A DNA stretch of 64,000 nt, taken from Nitrososphaerota archaeon. Its GTDB lineage: Archaea > Thermoproteota > Nitrososphaeria > Nitrososphaerales > Gagatemarchaeaceae. The notes under the pieces are model-generated. The model did not search any database and was not told where the DNA came from. It saw only the letters and a program-made list of their open reading frames with translations. Both the position numbers and the translations under genes were made by a program. Below, piece after piece: positions 32,432-40,116 of this stretch (positions are counted from its first letter, which is position 1; every line of letters starts with the position of its first letter). The stretch spans positions 62,001 through 126,000 of the forward strand of contig JAPCJH010000002.1 of assembly GCA_027887045.1 (NCBI GenBank), written 5' to 3'.

Positions 32432-33936
32432 CTGCCCCCTCCCAAGGGTAGGTTGTTGACGTACGGGATCAGAAACTTCGTGATCAGGTCAGGGTAGATG
32501 CCGATGACGATCGAGATCGCGGCGACCGCAAGGAGCGGAAGGGTCATCGTCAATGGCGCCTCCCTCACGCCCTCGAGCGCCGAGGGGAGCGAACCGAAGA
32601 AGATCCTTCGGAAGGGCCAGAACGTGTAGGCTACCGTGAACACGGTCGCTATTAGCCCGAGGAAGGCGACCGCGAGGTACGAAGAAGAACCAACTGCCCC
32701 ATGGAAAAAGATCCCGGCGAACATGATCCACTCAGCCTGGAACCCGCTCGTCGGAGGGACGGCTGAGAGGATCAGCGTTCCTATTAGTGCGATCGTCGCG
32801 GTCAGGGGCATCTTGCTCGCGAGCCCCCCCATGCTCCGGATGTCCCTCAGGCCTGTCTGCGTCAGCAGGATTCCGGCGATCGAGAAGAGTATGAACTTCC
32901 CCATGATGTGGCTGAGGAAATAGAAGACCCCTCCGGAGACACCGAGGACGGTCAGGCTCGCGATCCCCAGGACCGAGTACGCGTTCTGGCTGACGGTAGA
33001 CCATGCGAAGAGATACTTCACGTCGGTCTGGGCTAGGGTCAGGGCACCCCCGTAGAACATCGTGAAGACCGCGAGCGCCATCAGGGGGAGGCTGAACCAC
33101 TGGAACACGGTCGGCATCCCCAACACGAGCAGTCTGACGAGGACGTAATTCCCGACCCCGGCGACCACCGCCATCGTGGCAGCGAGTGCGGTAGGTGGTT
33201 CGGCTTCGGTCAGCGGCAGCCACATGTGGACTCCGAAGACTGCCATCTTGACCAGCCACCCGACCAGGATGAGACCTACGATCCAGGCTGCGTACGGACT
33301 GGAGCTCAAACCAGCCATGGCGCTGATCTCGAAGCTACCGCTCGCCGCGAATACGAGGGCGATGCCCCCGAGGAAGAGGAACGCGCCCAGATGATTCCAG
33401 ATGAAATACGTAATCGCTACCCTCTCCTTGTCCGAGTATCCGAAGAAACTTATGATGACGAAAGTGGGTATGAGGACGAGTTCGAGGAACAGGTAGAGCT
33501 CTATCAGGTTGGTCGAAAGCGCGATCCCAACGAGGCCGACTGAGAGCAGGAGGAAGCTAAGATAGTATATCCCGTAGGCTCTCCTATCGTCCTTGTCGTA
33601 GATCCCGCGGATCCTCTTCTCCATGTACGGCATCGAGTAGACGGTTGTAGCGAGTAGCACGAGGTTCATCACGGCCGCGACGGGAAGGCTCAGACCGTCC
33701 GCGAGGAACCCGAACGAAAGGCCCACGCTGGCCACCCAGGGATAGGTTTCCTGGACCTGGCCGCCGTTGAAAGTTTGTGAACCCACATAGACGAGCAGGA
33801 GCGTCGTGTAGAGCAGGGAGGCGAACGCGATCCAGCCCACGCGCTTGCCGAGCTTGCCCGCTGAAAGATACACTAGGACGCTGGCGAATATCGGAATCAC
33901 TACGGCCTGGAGCAGCAGGTTGTACAAGCGCATCAC
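32428..33936 (-). CDS. nuoM2: Second NuoM/NuoN-like antiporter subunit
   Basis: A 502-residue antiporter-type subunit between nuoK and nuoL. It has the standard motifs TNLIELYLFLELVLIPTFVIISFFG (TM5 Glu), KMAVFGVHMWLPLTEAEPPTALAATMAVVAGVGNYVLVRLLVLG (TM7-8) and HIMGKFILFSIAGILLTQTGLRDIRSMGGLASKMP. In the TM7-8 loop, WLPLTEAEPPTALAATMAVVAG lacks the Lys of NuoM (LLAGVLLK), so its proton path may differ. The presence of M-L-M-N sets is known from thaumarchaeal and other archaeal complex I clusters. It forms part of the membrane arm; the exact place is not decided by sequence. Confidence 0.88.
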   Translation of the reverse strand: MMRLYNLLLQAVVIPIFASVLVYLSAGKLGKRVGWIAFASLLYTTLLLVYVGSQTFNGGQVQETYPWVASVGLSFGFLADGLSLPVAAVMNLVLLATTVYSMPYMEKRIRGIYDKDDRRAYGIYYLSFLLLSVGLVGIALSTNLIELYLFLELVLIPTFVIISFFGYSDKERVAITYFIWNHLGAFLFLGGIALVFAASGSFEISAMAGLSSSPYAAWIVGLILVGWLVKMAVFGVHMWLPLTEAEPPTALAATMAVVAGVGNYVLVRLLVLGMPTVFQWFSLPLMALAVFTMFYGGALTLAQTDVKYLFAWSTVSQNAYSVLGIASLTVLGVSGGVFYFLSHIMGKFILFSIAGILLTQTGLRDIRSMGGLASKMPLTATIALIGTLILSAVPPTSGFQAEWIMFAGIFFHGAVGSSSYLAVAFLGLIATVFTVAYTFWPFRRIFFGSLPSALEGVREAPLTMTLPLLAVAAISIVIGIYPDLITKFLIPYVNNLPLGGGR

Positions 33937-33995
33937 CAGTTAGTAGGTATTGTCGTGGGTGCGGAGAGGGGGTTCCAGGGGAAACTCTCGCATCG

Positions 33996-34301
33996 CTAAC
34001 CCTCCAAAGACTTCAGTTCGCTGACATCGATTCCGCGGCGGAGCCTGAAGGCGACCAGGATAATGGCGAGGACCACTGCTGCCTCCGCAGCGGCCAGCGC
34101 GATCGAGAAGAGCACGAAGGTCTGCCCCACCGCGTTGTTCCAAAGGTACTGGTTGAATGCGACGAAGTTCAGGTTGGCCGCGTTGATCATGATCTCGACC
34201 GCGAAGAGTAGTCGGAGCGCGTTCTTCTTGACTAATAGCCCGTAGATACCGATGGCGAAGAGCACCGCGGACAGGAAGGTATAGTCTCCCAGCGTGTTCA
34301 G
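33996..34301 (-). CDS. nuoK: Complex I subunit K
   Basis: A three-helix membrane subunit: residues FLSAVLFAIGIYGLLVKKN, LLFAVEIMINAANLNFVAFN with the essential membrane Glu in VEIMINAANL, and AAAEAAVVLAIILVAF with the second Glu. From a GTG at 34265 the protein has 89 residues and loses the start of helix 1. Going upstream, the frame stays open to a CTG at 34299-34301 that overlaps the nuoJ stop in CTGA and yields 101 residues, the usual NuoK length. I therefore propose the CTG start. Overlaps of the form NTGA are frequent here. Function: proton-channel part next to J. Confidence 0.85.
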   Translation of the reverse strand: MNTLGDYTFLSAVLFAIGIYGLLVKKNALRLLFAVEIMINAANLNFVAFNQYLWNNAVGQTFVLFSIALAAAEAAVVLAIILVAFRLRRGIDVSELKSLEG

Positions 34302-34801
34302 GTCTTGTCTTCCTCCCCTTCAATCTTTGCGAGAGTCAGCGCGCCGACGACGGATGCCGCGAGCACCAACGCCATTACTTGGAGCGCGGGCGCGAACTGG
34401 GTGGAAATGAGCTGTCCTATCTGGAGATACGTTGCGGTTCCAAGCGGCTCCGAGATTTCGGCGAGCCTGGAGGCAGCGAACGCGGCGATCAACGCGATCC
34501 CAATCGCCACGGCGGTCAGAGCACCGGCGAGCTTACCCAGGGAAAATGAGACTTCTTTGATCAGGTGCTCCTGCCCGACGAGCATCACCGTGAAGAGGAT
34601 GAGGACCGCCACAGCGCCGACGTAGACAATGATTTGAAAGGCGCCGACGAACGGCGCGTTCAGTAGAAAGAAGAGCGCGGCTACACCGAACAGGCTCCCA
34701 GCCAGGGCGACCGCGGCGTAAACAACCTCGCTGGCTTCAAGGGCTAGGATCGCTCCCCCGACGGTGATGACCATCATCGCAAGGAACACTATGTCAGCCA
34801 T
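34298..34801 (-). CDS. nuoJ: Complex I subunit J
   Basis: A 167-residue membrane subunit with five helices. The characteristic NuoJ segment FLLNAPFVGAFQIIVYVGAVAVLILFTVMLV is at residues 45-75, with the conserved pi-bulge helix IIVYVGAVAVLILF. It links the Q-module to the pump modules. It overlaps nuoI by 8 bp and nuoK by the NTGA junction, so it sits in a chain of translationally coupled genes. Confidence 0.95.
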   Translation of the reverse strand: MADIVFLAMMVITVGGAILALEASEVVYAAVALAGSLFGVAALFFLLNAPFVGAFQIIVYVGAVAVLILFTVMLVGQEHLIKEVSFSLGKLAGALTAVAIGIALIAAFAASRLAEISEPLGTATYLQIGQLISTQFAPALQVMALVLAASVVGALTLAKIEGEEDKT

Positions 34802-36956
34802 GTGTCGCTGTTCCTTTCTCGGGGTCTATTTTCACCTTGAACGTGTACCCTTCGGTCTTCGGAGGTATCGCGAGCTGGTCGGGGGTGTACTTCAGGCTCG
34901 TTTTGTCGTAGGCGGAGAGTTCGTAGTCGTTCGTCATATAGAGGGCGTCGAAGGGACAAGCATCCACGCAATTGTGTTGAACTACGCCATTTCCAACGAA
35001 AGTGTGGTCGCCTTCCACGGTCACGTCCATGACCGTTCGCCCACTCACATTTTGAGTTCCTATTCTTTCAATGGGTGAAAGAATGTAATCCGAAGTTATG
35101 AGAAACTTGTCTGAGGACTTGGAAGGCGAATATTCGAATGGAAATTCCATAATTTTAGCAAGCTTGATTGCCCACCTTCCAAAGATGTTGATTCGGTATG
35201 CAGGCAGTTTGTTGTCGGGCATCTCCTTCAAAATCGTCGAGACAACTCCCAGTCGCGCCAGAACCAATTGGACCTGATTCGCGAGAACCTTCGAAACAGT
35301 TGTTATGTTCAAGTATCTCTGTTTCGGCTGGTTCACTACGCATCCGTCACCGAGAAACAGGCCTTTGACCAGCTGAATTTGTTTCTCTCGACTGGCAAAG
35401 AATACCCAGTCCGGTAGCAATTTGTTCGGCGCTCCCCGCCCAAATTGGGAGAAGAATTTCAGCCCCAAGGACGACCATAGTCTAACGTTTGTGGCATGTT
35501 GCCGAAGTATTTGCACTCGGGGTTTCTTGAAGAAATACTTCGCTAATAGATGCGAAACGTCGTCAATAAGGCTCTTCTCATAGCTTCCGAAGCTGAAGGT
35601 CGCTGATCTTCCTCCAAGATCGGTGGATCCTTCCGAAAGATAGTAGCCGATGAGCCTGAATAGACTTGGCTCGGCCCGCAGATTGAGTCTTTTGGTTTCG
35701 TAGTGACCTTTGAACTCGATTCTGACCTCCTCTAGATCGATTGTCCTCTTAGGAATTGGCGTTAGTAGATAGTCCCCGACTTTCAAGTCTTGGGGAAGTG
35801 TCATTTCAATTGGTTCCGTCTTACGGAGAAGTCTCTTGTCAAGGCGTGCGGAGATGGGTCGTTTGACGGCGAGAATCTTGTGATCGACGGTGCAAATCAA
35901 TGGATTTGGCTTCCCCATGACCTTGATCTCGTAGAGAAGTCCTGTAAATGAGAACTGCCAGATTCTCGTTACCGGCTTGTACTCCCCTCTGTGGGTTAGA
36001 ACACGCTCTCCGATGGCGATTTCTTTAATGGGCTTGATTCCAGGATTCGTCGCTACTTCAGTCTCGGGATCGACACAAAGGGCACAGAAGACACAGTTGT
36101 GCACGCTCTGATTCGCAGCGACGTAGCTGTTGTCCTCCTCCACTTCCAAATTTTGCACAAGGAAGTCCCTGACTTCGGTCGTTTCCGTTCTGATGACTTC
36201 GGAGACCACCATGCCTTGCTCGGGGTGCACGTAGGGAGAAGTCGATGGTTTCAGGCGAGAAATCAAAGCAGCCTGTCTGATGGTGGAACCGTTACCGTTC
36301 GCCGCCCCATAGAGCTCTGGATTCAATTGTAGTCCGATGGGGGATGGCTCCGAAATTGTGGGACGAGTCAGAAGAAACCCGCATTTGATTTCACTCGCGA
36401 AGGACCAAGACACCTCTCCATCGAATACGAGAACAGGGTGATCCTCCGTAGTTGTCAATGGCTCGGGATTCCCTGAGGTCCAAAACGTGTAGAGTTTCCC
36501 AGTGTAGTTCCGACAGAATAGCCTCGTCACTTTTCTGAACTTCCCAGTGTGCGTGAGGACCCTGTCGCCGACGCGGATTTCGGAGATGGGTTTGACCCCG
36601 TACATCGTGATTATTGGCGTGGACGGCGGGACGCATCTGCCGTAGTCAACCGCTGGAAAAATATCCTTCTTGTTCTTGGGGAGACCCTTCGGGACGTGCT
36701 GCATTTCGATCGCGACCGCGACCCCGTCGCAGGCGATGGCGCAGAGCGAGCAGCCGGTGCAGTTGTCGAAGCTCAATATGTGCCTTCCCTTGAAACCGGG
36801 TTTCCCCGTTCCCGTCTTCGGGTCGTACTGGTAGCCGGGTCCTTCGAGGTCTAGCTTCTGGTTCGGGTAGCTCAGCGTCATCCTGGGGCGGAAGAAGTGC
36901 CTGAAGCCCGAGTACGTCGCAACCATCAGGCCCCTGACGTAAGACACCGCTCCCAT
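34794..36956 (-). CDS. nuoI: Complex I subunit I (2x[4Fe-4S]) interrupted by two inteins
   Basis: A 720-residue precursor. The mature protein would have 171 residues, the normal NuoI size, and carries clusters N6a and N6b that pass electrons toward quinone. The first cluster motif is DNCTGCSLCAIACDG (Cys66, 69, 72, 76). The second is split: YGR, intein 1 (residues 108-287), CVFCAL (288-293), intein 2 (294-662), then CVDACPFDAL (663 on). Joining gives GRCVFCALCVDACPFDAL. Both inteins start with Cys, end in HN and are followed by Cys. Without splicing of both, this cluster cannot form. The gene lies between nuoH (adjacent) and nuoJ (8-bp overlap). Confidence 0.96.
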   Translation of the reverse strand: MGAVSYVRGLMVATYSGFRHFFRPRMTLSYPNQKLDLEGPGYQYDPKTGTGKPGFKGRHILSFDNCTGCSLCAIACDGVAVAIEMQHVPKGLPKNKKDIFPAVDYGRCVPPSTPIITMYGVKPISEIRVGDRVLTHTGKFRKVTRLFCRNYTGKLYTFWTSGNPEPLTTTEDHPVLVFDGEVSWSFASEIKCGFLLTRPTISEPSPIGLQLNPELYGAANGNGSTIRQAALISRLKPSTSPYVHPEQGMVVSEVIRTETTEVRDFLVQNLEVEEDNSYVAANQSVHNCVFCALCVDPETEVATNPGIKPIKEIAIGERVLTHRGEYKPVTRIWQFSFTGLLYEIKVMGKPNPLICTVDHKILAVKRPISARLDKRLLRKTEPIEMTLPQDLKVGDYLLTPIPKRTIDLEEVRIEFKGHYETKRLNLRAEPSLFRLIGYYLSEGSTDLGGRSATFSFGSYEKSLIDDVSHLLAKYFFKKPRVQILRQHATNVRLWSSLGLKFFSQFGRGAPNKLLPDWVFFASREKQIQLVKGLFLGDGCVVNQPKQRYLNITTVSKVLANQVQLVLARLGVVSTILKEMPDNKLPAYRINIFGRWAIKLAKIMEFPFEYSPSKSSDKFLITSDYILSPIERIGTQNVSGRTVMDVTVEGDHTFVGNGVVQHNCVDACPFDALYMTNDYELSAYDKTSLKYTPDQLAIPPKTEGYTFKVKIDPEKGTATHG
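34971..36077 (-). mobile_element. NuoI intein 2, with LAGLIDADG endonuclease
   Basis: A 369-residue intein (precursor residues 294-662). Block A is CVDPETEVATNPGIKPI, block B is CTVDHKI, and the C-terminal blocks are VMDVTVEGDHTFVGNGVVQHN. An endonuclease domain of the DOD class has motifs FRLIGYYLSEGSTD (about 433-446) and VKGLFLGDGCV (530-540). The acidic residues of both motifs are kept, so the enzyme may be active. Insertion is before the third Cys of the second [4Fe-4S] motif. Confidence 0.93.
36096..36635 (-). mobile_element. NuoI intein 1, mini-intein
   Basis: A 180-residue intein (precursor residues 108-287) with splicing blocks only. Block A is CVPPSTPIITMYGVKPI, block B is TTEDHPV, and the C-terminal region is VRDFLVQNLEVEEDNSYVAANQSVHN. 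No LAGLIDADG motif is present. Insertion is before the first Cys of the second [4Fe-4S] motif, 18 bp from intein 2. Confidence 0.93.
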
Positions 36957-38141
36957 CTAGCCCACTCCCACGTGAACGATTCCCAAGCCCACGAGCAGCA
37001 TCGACAGAAATATGTTAGCGAAGGCTATCAGCAGCAATCGTGACCACCCAGCCCGCAGCATCGTGTCGATCCTCACTCTTGGAACTATCCCCCTGGGGAG
37101 GATCATCGCGGTCATCACGAAGAACGTTTTGACGAGGAACCAGATCTCGGGAGGAAAGAAAGCGGGGCCGAGCCAGCCACCGAGGAAGAAAGTCGTGAAC
37201 AGGCCCGCCAGGGCGTACATCTTGACGTACAACCCGATGAATATCGCGCCGAAACCCATCCCGCTGTACTCCGTGAGCCATCCGGCGACGAGTTCGGAGT
37301 CGGCTTCTGGAAGGTCGAAGGGCATCCTCTCGAGCTCGGCGAGCGACGTGACGAAGAAAAGAATCGCTCCGAGCGGCTGGTAGACAATATACCAAATCCC
37401 AGTCTGCGCTGCGACCACCTTCATTATGTCCAGCGTCCCGGAGATTATCACGACGCCGACGAGTGAGAGTACGAGCGGGATCTCGTATGAGACCATCTGG
37501 TGCAGGGCGCGAAGGCCGCCGAGGAAGGAGTACTTGTTGTTGCTGGCCCATCCCGCTAGGAGCGTTACGATCGGGGTGAATCCGAGTATGGCGAAAACCA
37601 GAATGACGCCGATTGAGGGGTCAGCCAGAAACGTGGTCGGTCCCAGCGGTACGAGGGCTAGAAGGGCGCCGGCGATGGCCATCGACGCAAAAGGTATCGA
37701 CCAGAAGACCGGCTTGTCGACGTTGTTGGGGGTTATCAGTTCCTTGAACAGAAGCTTGAAGAGGTCCGCTATCATCTGAAGGATCCCCTCGAATCTCCCC
37801 GCGTACTGTGGCCCGACGCGAAGCTGAATCTTCGCCAAGAGTTTCCTCTCCCAGAACATCGCGAAGAATGTCACGAAGATCGCGGCGAAGGTGAACCCCG
37901 GGAAAGTCGTCCAGATGAAGAGAGAATGGAAGGGCTCGGTTCCGATCAGCTGTAGCTGGAGGCTTAGCAGCTTCAGAGGTTGGGTGGTCACGAGCGCAAA
38001 AACATCAATTCCGAAGTGAAAGACCGAGTCGAGAAGGTAGTATATCGGGACCCCGACGAGAGGAGTAAGGACCAGGACCCAGAATATTATCTTCAGGACC
38101 TGTCTGACAAATCCCTCAAAAGTGGTGATCTGCTTAGTCAC
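36957..38141 (-). CDS. nuoH: Complex I subunit H
   Basis: A 394-residue membrane subunit at the quinone-binding chamber, first gene of this nuo operon. Conserved segments are FFAMFWERKLLAKIQLRVGPQYAGRFEGILQMIADLFKLLFKELITP, SWRALHQ-like GLRALHQMVSYEIPLVLSL, LAELERMPFDLPEADSELVAGWLTEYSGMGFGAIF (Q-site loop) and RGIVPRVRIDTMLRAGW. The N-terminus has about 60 more residues than bacterial NuoH, with one extra hydrophobic helix (IIFWVLVLTPLVGVPIYYLL). Start GTG at 38141, 22 bp after the presumed transcription start. Confidence 0.96.
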   Translation of the reverse strand: MTKQITTFEGFVRQVLKIIFWVLVLTPLVGVPIYYLLDSVFHFGIDVFALVTTQPLKLLSLQLQLIGTEPFHSLFIWTTFPGFTFAAIFVTFFAMFWERKLLAKIQLRVGPQYAGRFEGILQMIADLFKLLFKELITPNNVDKPVFWSIPFASMAIAGALLALVPLGPTTFLADPSIGVILVFAILGFTPIVTLLAGWASNNKYSFLGGLRALHQMVSYEIPLVLSLVGVVIISGTLDIMKVVAAQTGIWYIVYQPLGAILFFVTSLAELERMPFDLPEADSELVAGWLTEYSGMGFGAIFIGLYVKMYALAGLFTTFFLGGWLGPAFFPPEIWFLVKTFFVMTAMILPRGIVPRVRIDTMLRAGWSRLLLIAFANIFLSMLLVGLGIVHVGVG

Positions 38142-38183
38142 GATGTACTCAGCCGACCTTGTGGAAGCCGCCCCGCTTTATGT

Positions 38184-38192
38184 GTTATAAAG
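38184..38192 (-). promoter_or_regulatory. TATA box of the nuoH-N operon
   Basis: CTTTATAAC on the minus strand, about 45 bp before the nuoH start. It is the only clear promoter upstream of the eight coupled nuo genes, so nuoA-D must be encoded elsewhere. Confidence 0.6.
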
Positions 38193-38288
38193 GTAAAGCC
38201 AAAATGAACGGTTTTCCGGACGTCCCGATTCGAACGGTCGAGCCAATGTGTATTACCCCCTTGGGACGACCAATGAGGAGCTAGCCAA

Positions 38289-39116
38289 TTGGTAGACGTC
38301 CTGACCGTCCTGCTCGCTTCCGTCGCCGCCGGCTTGCTCGGGTCCCTTGTCGGGCTCGGGGGCGGCGTTGTCATGATTCCAATCCTTGTCCTGCTGGGGG
38401 TCCCCGTCAAGTACGCAATCGCGGCGAGTATGGTCACGATCATTGCAACCTCGAGCGGTTCCGCAGCGTCCTACGTCAGGGACAAGATAGCGAACATCAG
38501 GGCCGGGATGTTTCTGGAGATGTTCACCATAGTCGGGGCCATCCTGGGGGCAAGCATCACGAGCCTTATCGCCGAAAAGGTCCTCTACTTCGTCTTTGCT
38601 GGGATTCTTCTGACATCGTTCTTCGCACTGCGAAGCAGGCCTCCCCCGGAGACTCTTCCGGTCGTGGAACAGGACCGATTGGCCAAGGCTTTGCGACTCG
38701 GGGGAAGCTACTACGATAAGAGCCTTGGCAGGGAGGTCAGCTACAAGATGACGCGCCCCCTGGCGGGTGGAATAGGAATGTTCGTTGCAGGGATTGCGGC
38801 AGGGATGCTCGGGATAGGGGCGGGCGCCTTCAAGGTATCTGTCCACGAGTTGATCTTGAAGATGCCCCCCAAAGTGTCGACGACGACGAGCAATTTCATT
38901 ATCGGAATAACAGCCCTCGCAGGGGCGAGCGTATATTTCGTATCGGGGCTTGTGTACTTCGACCTGGCGGCGCCTATGCTCATCGGCACGACCTTAGGAG
39001 CTGTCCTAGGAGGGCGGATCCTGAACAGAATCGCGAGTTCCAGTCTGAGGGCACTCTTTCTCGTCGTGCTCCTGCTCGTGCTGCTGGAGATGGTTTACAA
39101 GGGTTTCACAGTTTGA
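38289..39116 (+). CDS. TauE/SafE-family permease
   Basis: A 275-residue membrane exporter of the TauE/SafE (DUF81) family, thought to move sulfite, sulfoacetate or other organosulfur anions. The two duplicated repeats are visible: AAGLLGSLVGLGGGVVMIPILVLLGVPVKYAIAASMVTIIATSSGSA at the N-terminus and GMFVAGIAAGMLGIGAGAFKVSVHELILKMPPKVSTTTSNFIIGITALAGA in the second half. Start TTG at 38289 with GGAG about 10 nt before it. Its stop overlaps the start of a DUF1634 gene, its usual partner. A sulfite-oxidase-type enzyme elsewhere in the window makes a sulfur role plausible but unproven. Confidence 0.92.
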   Translation: MVDVLTVLLASVAAGLLGSLVGLGGGVVMIPILVLLGVPVKYAIAASMVTIIATSSGSAASYVRDKIANIRAGMFLEMFTIVGAILGASITSLIAEKVLYFVFAGILLTSFFALRSRPPPETLPVVEQDRLAKALRLGGSYYDKSLGREVSYKMTRPLAGGIGMFVAGIAAGMLGIGAGAFKVSVHELILKMPPKVSTTTSNFIIGITALAGASVYFVSGLVYFDLAAPMLIGTTLGAVLGGRILNRIASSSLRALFLVVLLLVLLEMVYKGFTV

Positions 39117-39490
39117 AAAGGGAAGTTAACGACCTAGAGACGGTCATCGGTTTCATTCTGCTCGGAGGGGTGGTAGTGAGCCTCGTGGTCGAAGGCCTCG
39201 GGTTGCTCGATTATGTCATCACGCTAGGCAGTCTCAACATCGTCTTCTCACCCGAGTGGCAAACGGGAGGGAAAGACTTCTTCGTGTACACTTGGAGCGT
39301 CCTAGCTTCCCTACCACGGGGGGTGACGCCAGTCAGCCTGATCGGACTGGGTGTCATTTTGTTGATGATAACCCCTTACCTGAGGGTGCTGGCGTCTCTC
39401 ATTTACTTTGGAGTCGAAAAGAATCTGAAGTATGTCTTGATTACCGCGTTCGTACTCGTGGTCCTTACAGCCAGCCTGCTAGCGTACTAG
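39113..39490 (+). CDS. DUF1634 membrane protein, partner of TauE/SafE
   Basis: A 125-residue protein with three helices (TVIGFILLGGVVVSLVVEGLGLLDYV, VSLIGLGVILLMITPYLRVLASLIYFGV, YVLITAFVLVVLTASLLA), matching DUF1634 proteins. They nearly always follow a TauE/SafE gene. The TTG start overlaps the upstream stop in TTGA, so the two are translated together and likely form one transporter. The 3' end meets the convergent SUI1 gene with 4 bp of overlap. Confidence 0.88.
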   Translation: MKREVNDLETVIGFILLGGVVVSLVVEGLGLLDYVITLGSLNIVFSPEWQTGGKDFFVYTWSVLASLPRGVTPVSLIGLGVILLMITPYLRVLASLIYFGVEKNLKYVLITAFVLVVLTASLLAY

Positions 39491-39786
39491 AGTATCTCTA
39501 TCGATCCTTCAGAGAATCCGTTTTCCTGCAGTATCTTGGCGGCGCTCTCACGGTGGTCACCCTGCAGGAGAATTATTCCGTCCTTCACCGTTCCTCCGGC
39601 CGCAAGCCCCTTCTTCATCTTTCGGGCGAGATCATGCAAATCCCTATCGCTTAGTTTCAGGCCCTCAACAACAGTCGTGGGTTTTCCAAAACGACGCATC
39701 TCCATCCTTATCTTTACTCGCGCTTCTTCGCGGTCGAGCTCAGCGAGGATATCTTCGAACCCCTCGTCGATGTCTTTTGAACTCAC
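39487..39786 (-). CDS. SUI1-family translation initiation factor (aIF1/YciH-like)
   Basis: A 99-residue small-subunit initiation factor that checks start-codon choice. The core is VKIRMEMRRFGKPTTVVEGLKLSDRDLHDLARKMKKGLAAGGTVKDGIILLQGDHRESAAKILQENGFSEGSIEIL, the full SUI1 fold. The first 20 residues are acidic (DIDEGFEDILAELDREEAR). It is encoded next to tRNA-Met, which may be chance. The frequent TTG, GTG and possible CTG starts in this window make its role in start selection relevant. Confidence 0.94.
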   Translation of the reverse strand: MSSKDIDEGFEDILAELDREEARVKIRMEMRRFGKPTTVVEGLKLSDRDLHDLARKMKKGLAAGGTVKDGIILLQGDHRESAAKILQENGFSEGSIEIL

Positions 39787-39865
39787 TGATGATTGTGTCC
39801 CGATTAAGCTTCCTAATTAAATTTTGGAGATTGCTTAAAGCCACGCCCATCCCAACCCGAAAAAG

Positions 39866-39974
39866 GGGCCCGTAGCTCAGAGCCGCATCTGCGAGCAGTT
39901 CGGTTAGAGCGACCGGCTCATAGGGACCGCCGCGAGACACCGGTCGGTCGAGTGTTCAAATCACTCCGGGCCCA
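39866..39974 (+). tRNA. tRNA-Met(CAT) with anticodon intron and D-loop insert
   Basis: Acceptor GGGCCCG/CGGGCCC with discriminator A at 39974; no CCA. Anticodon stem ACCGG/CCGGT; loop CTCATA then a 16-nt intron (39923-39938) at 37/38 and A38. T-arm GAGTG-TTCAAAT-CACTC. The D-stem GCTC/GAGC encloses 28 nt instead of about 10. The extra 18 nt contain a self-complementary stretch CGCATCTGCG (39884-39893). The body looks like elongator Met rather than initiator; tRNA-Ile2 cannot be excluded without knowing anticodon modification. Confidence 0.9.
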
Positions 39975-40116
39975 CTCAAATTACCGTCAGGCTTCAGAAC
40001 CAAGTACCAGAGGAGTTCTCTTAACGGGTGTTGGAGAGGTATTGACTCCTCCCCCGTATCGTGTCGGAGGTGAAGTGCACAGGCTTATTAATGGAAGAAT
40101 TCTTGCCGTATCTCTG

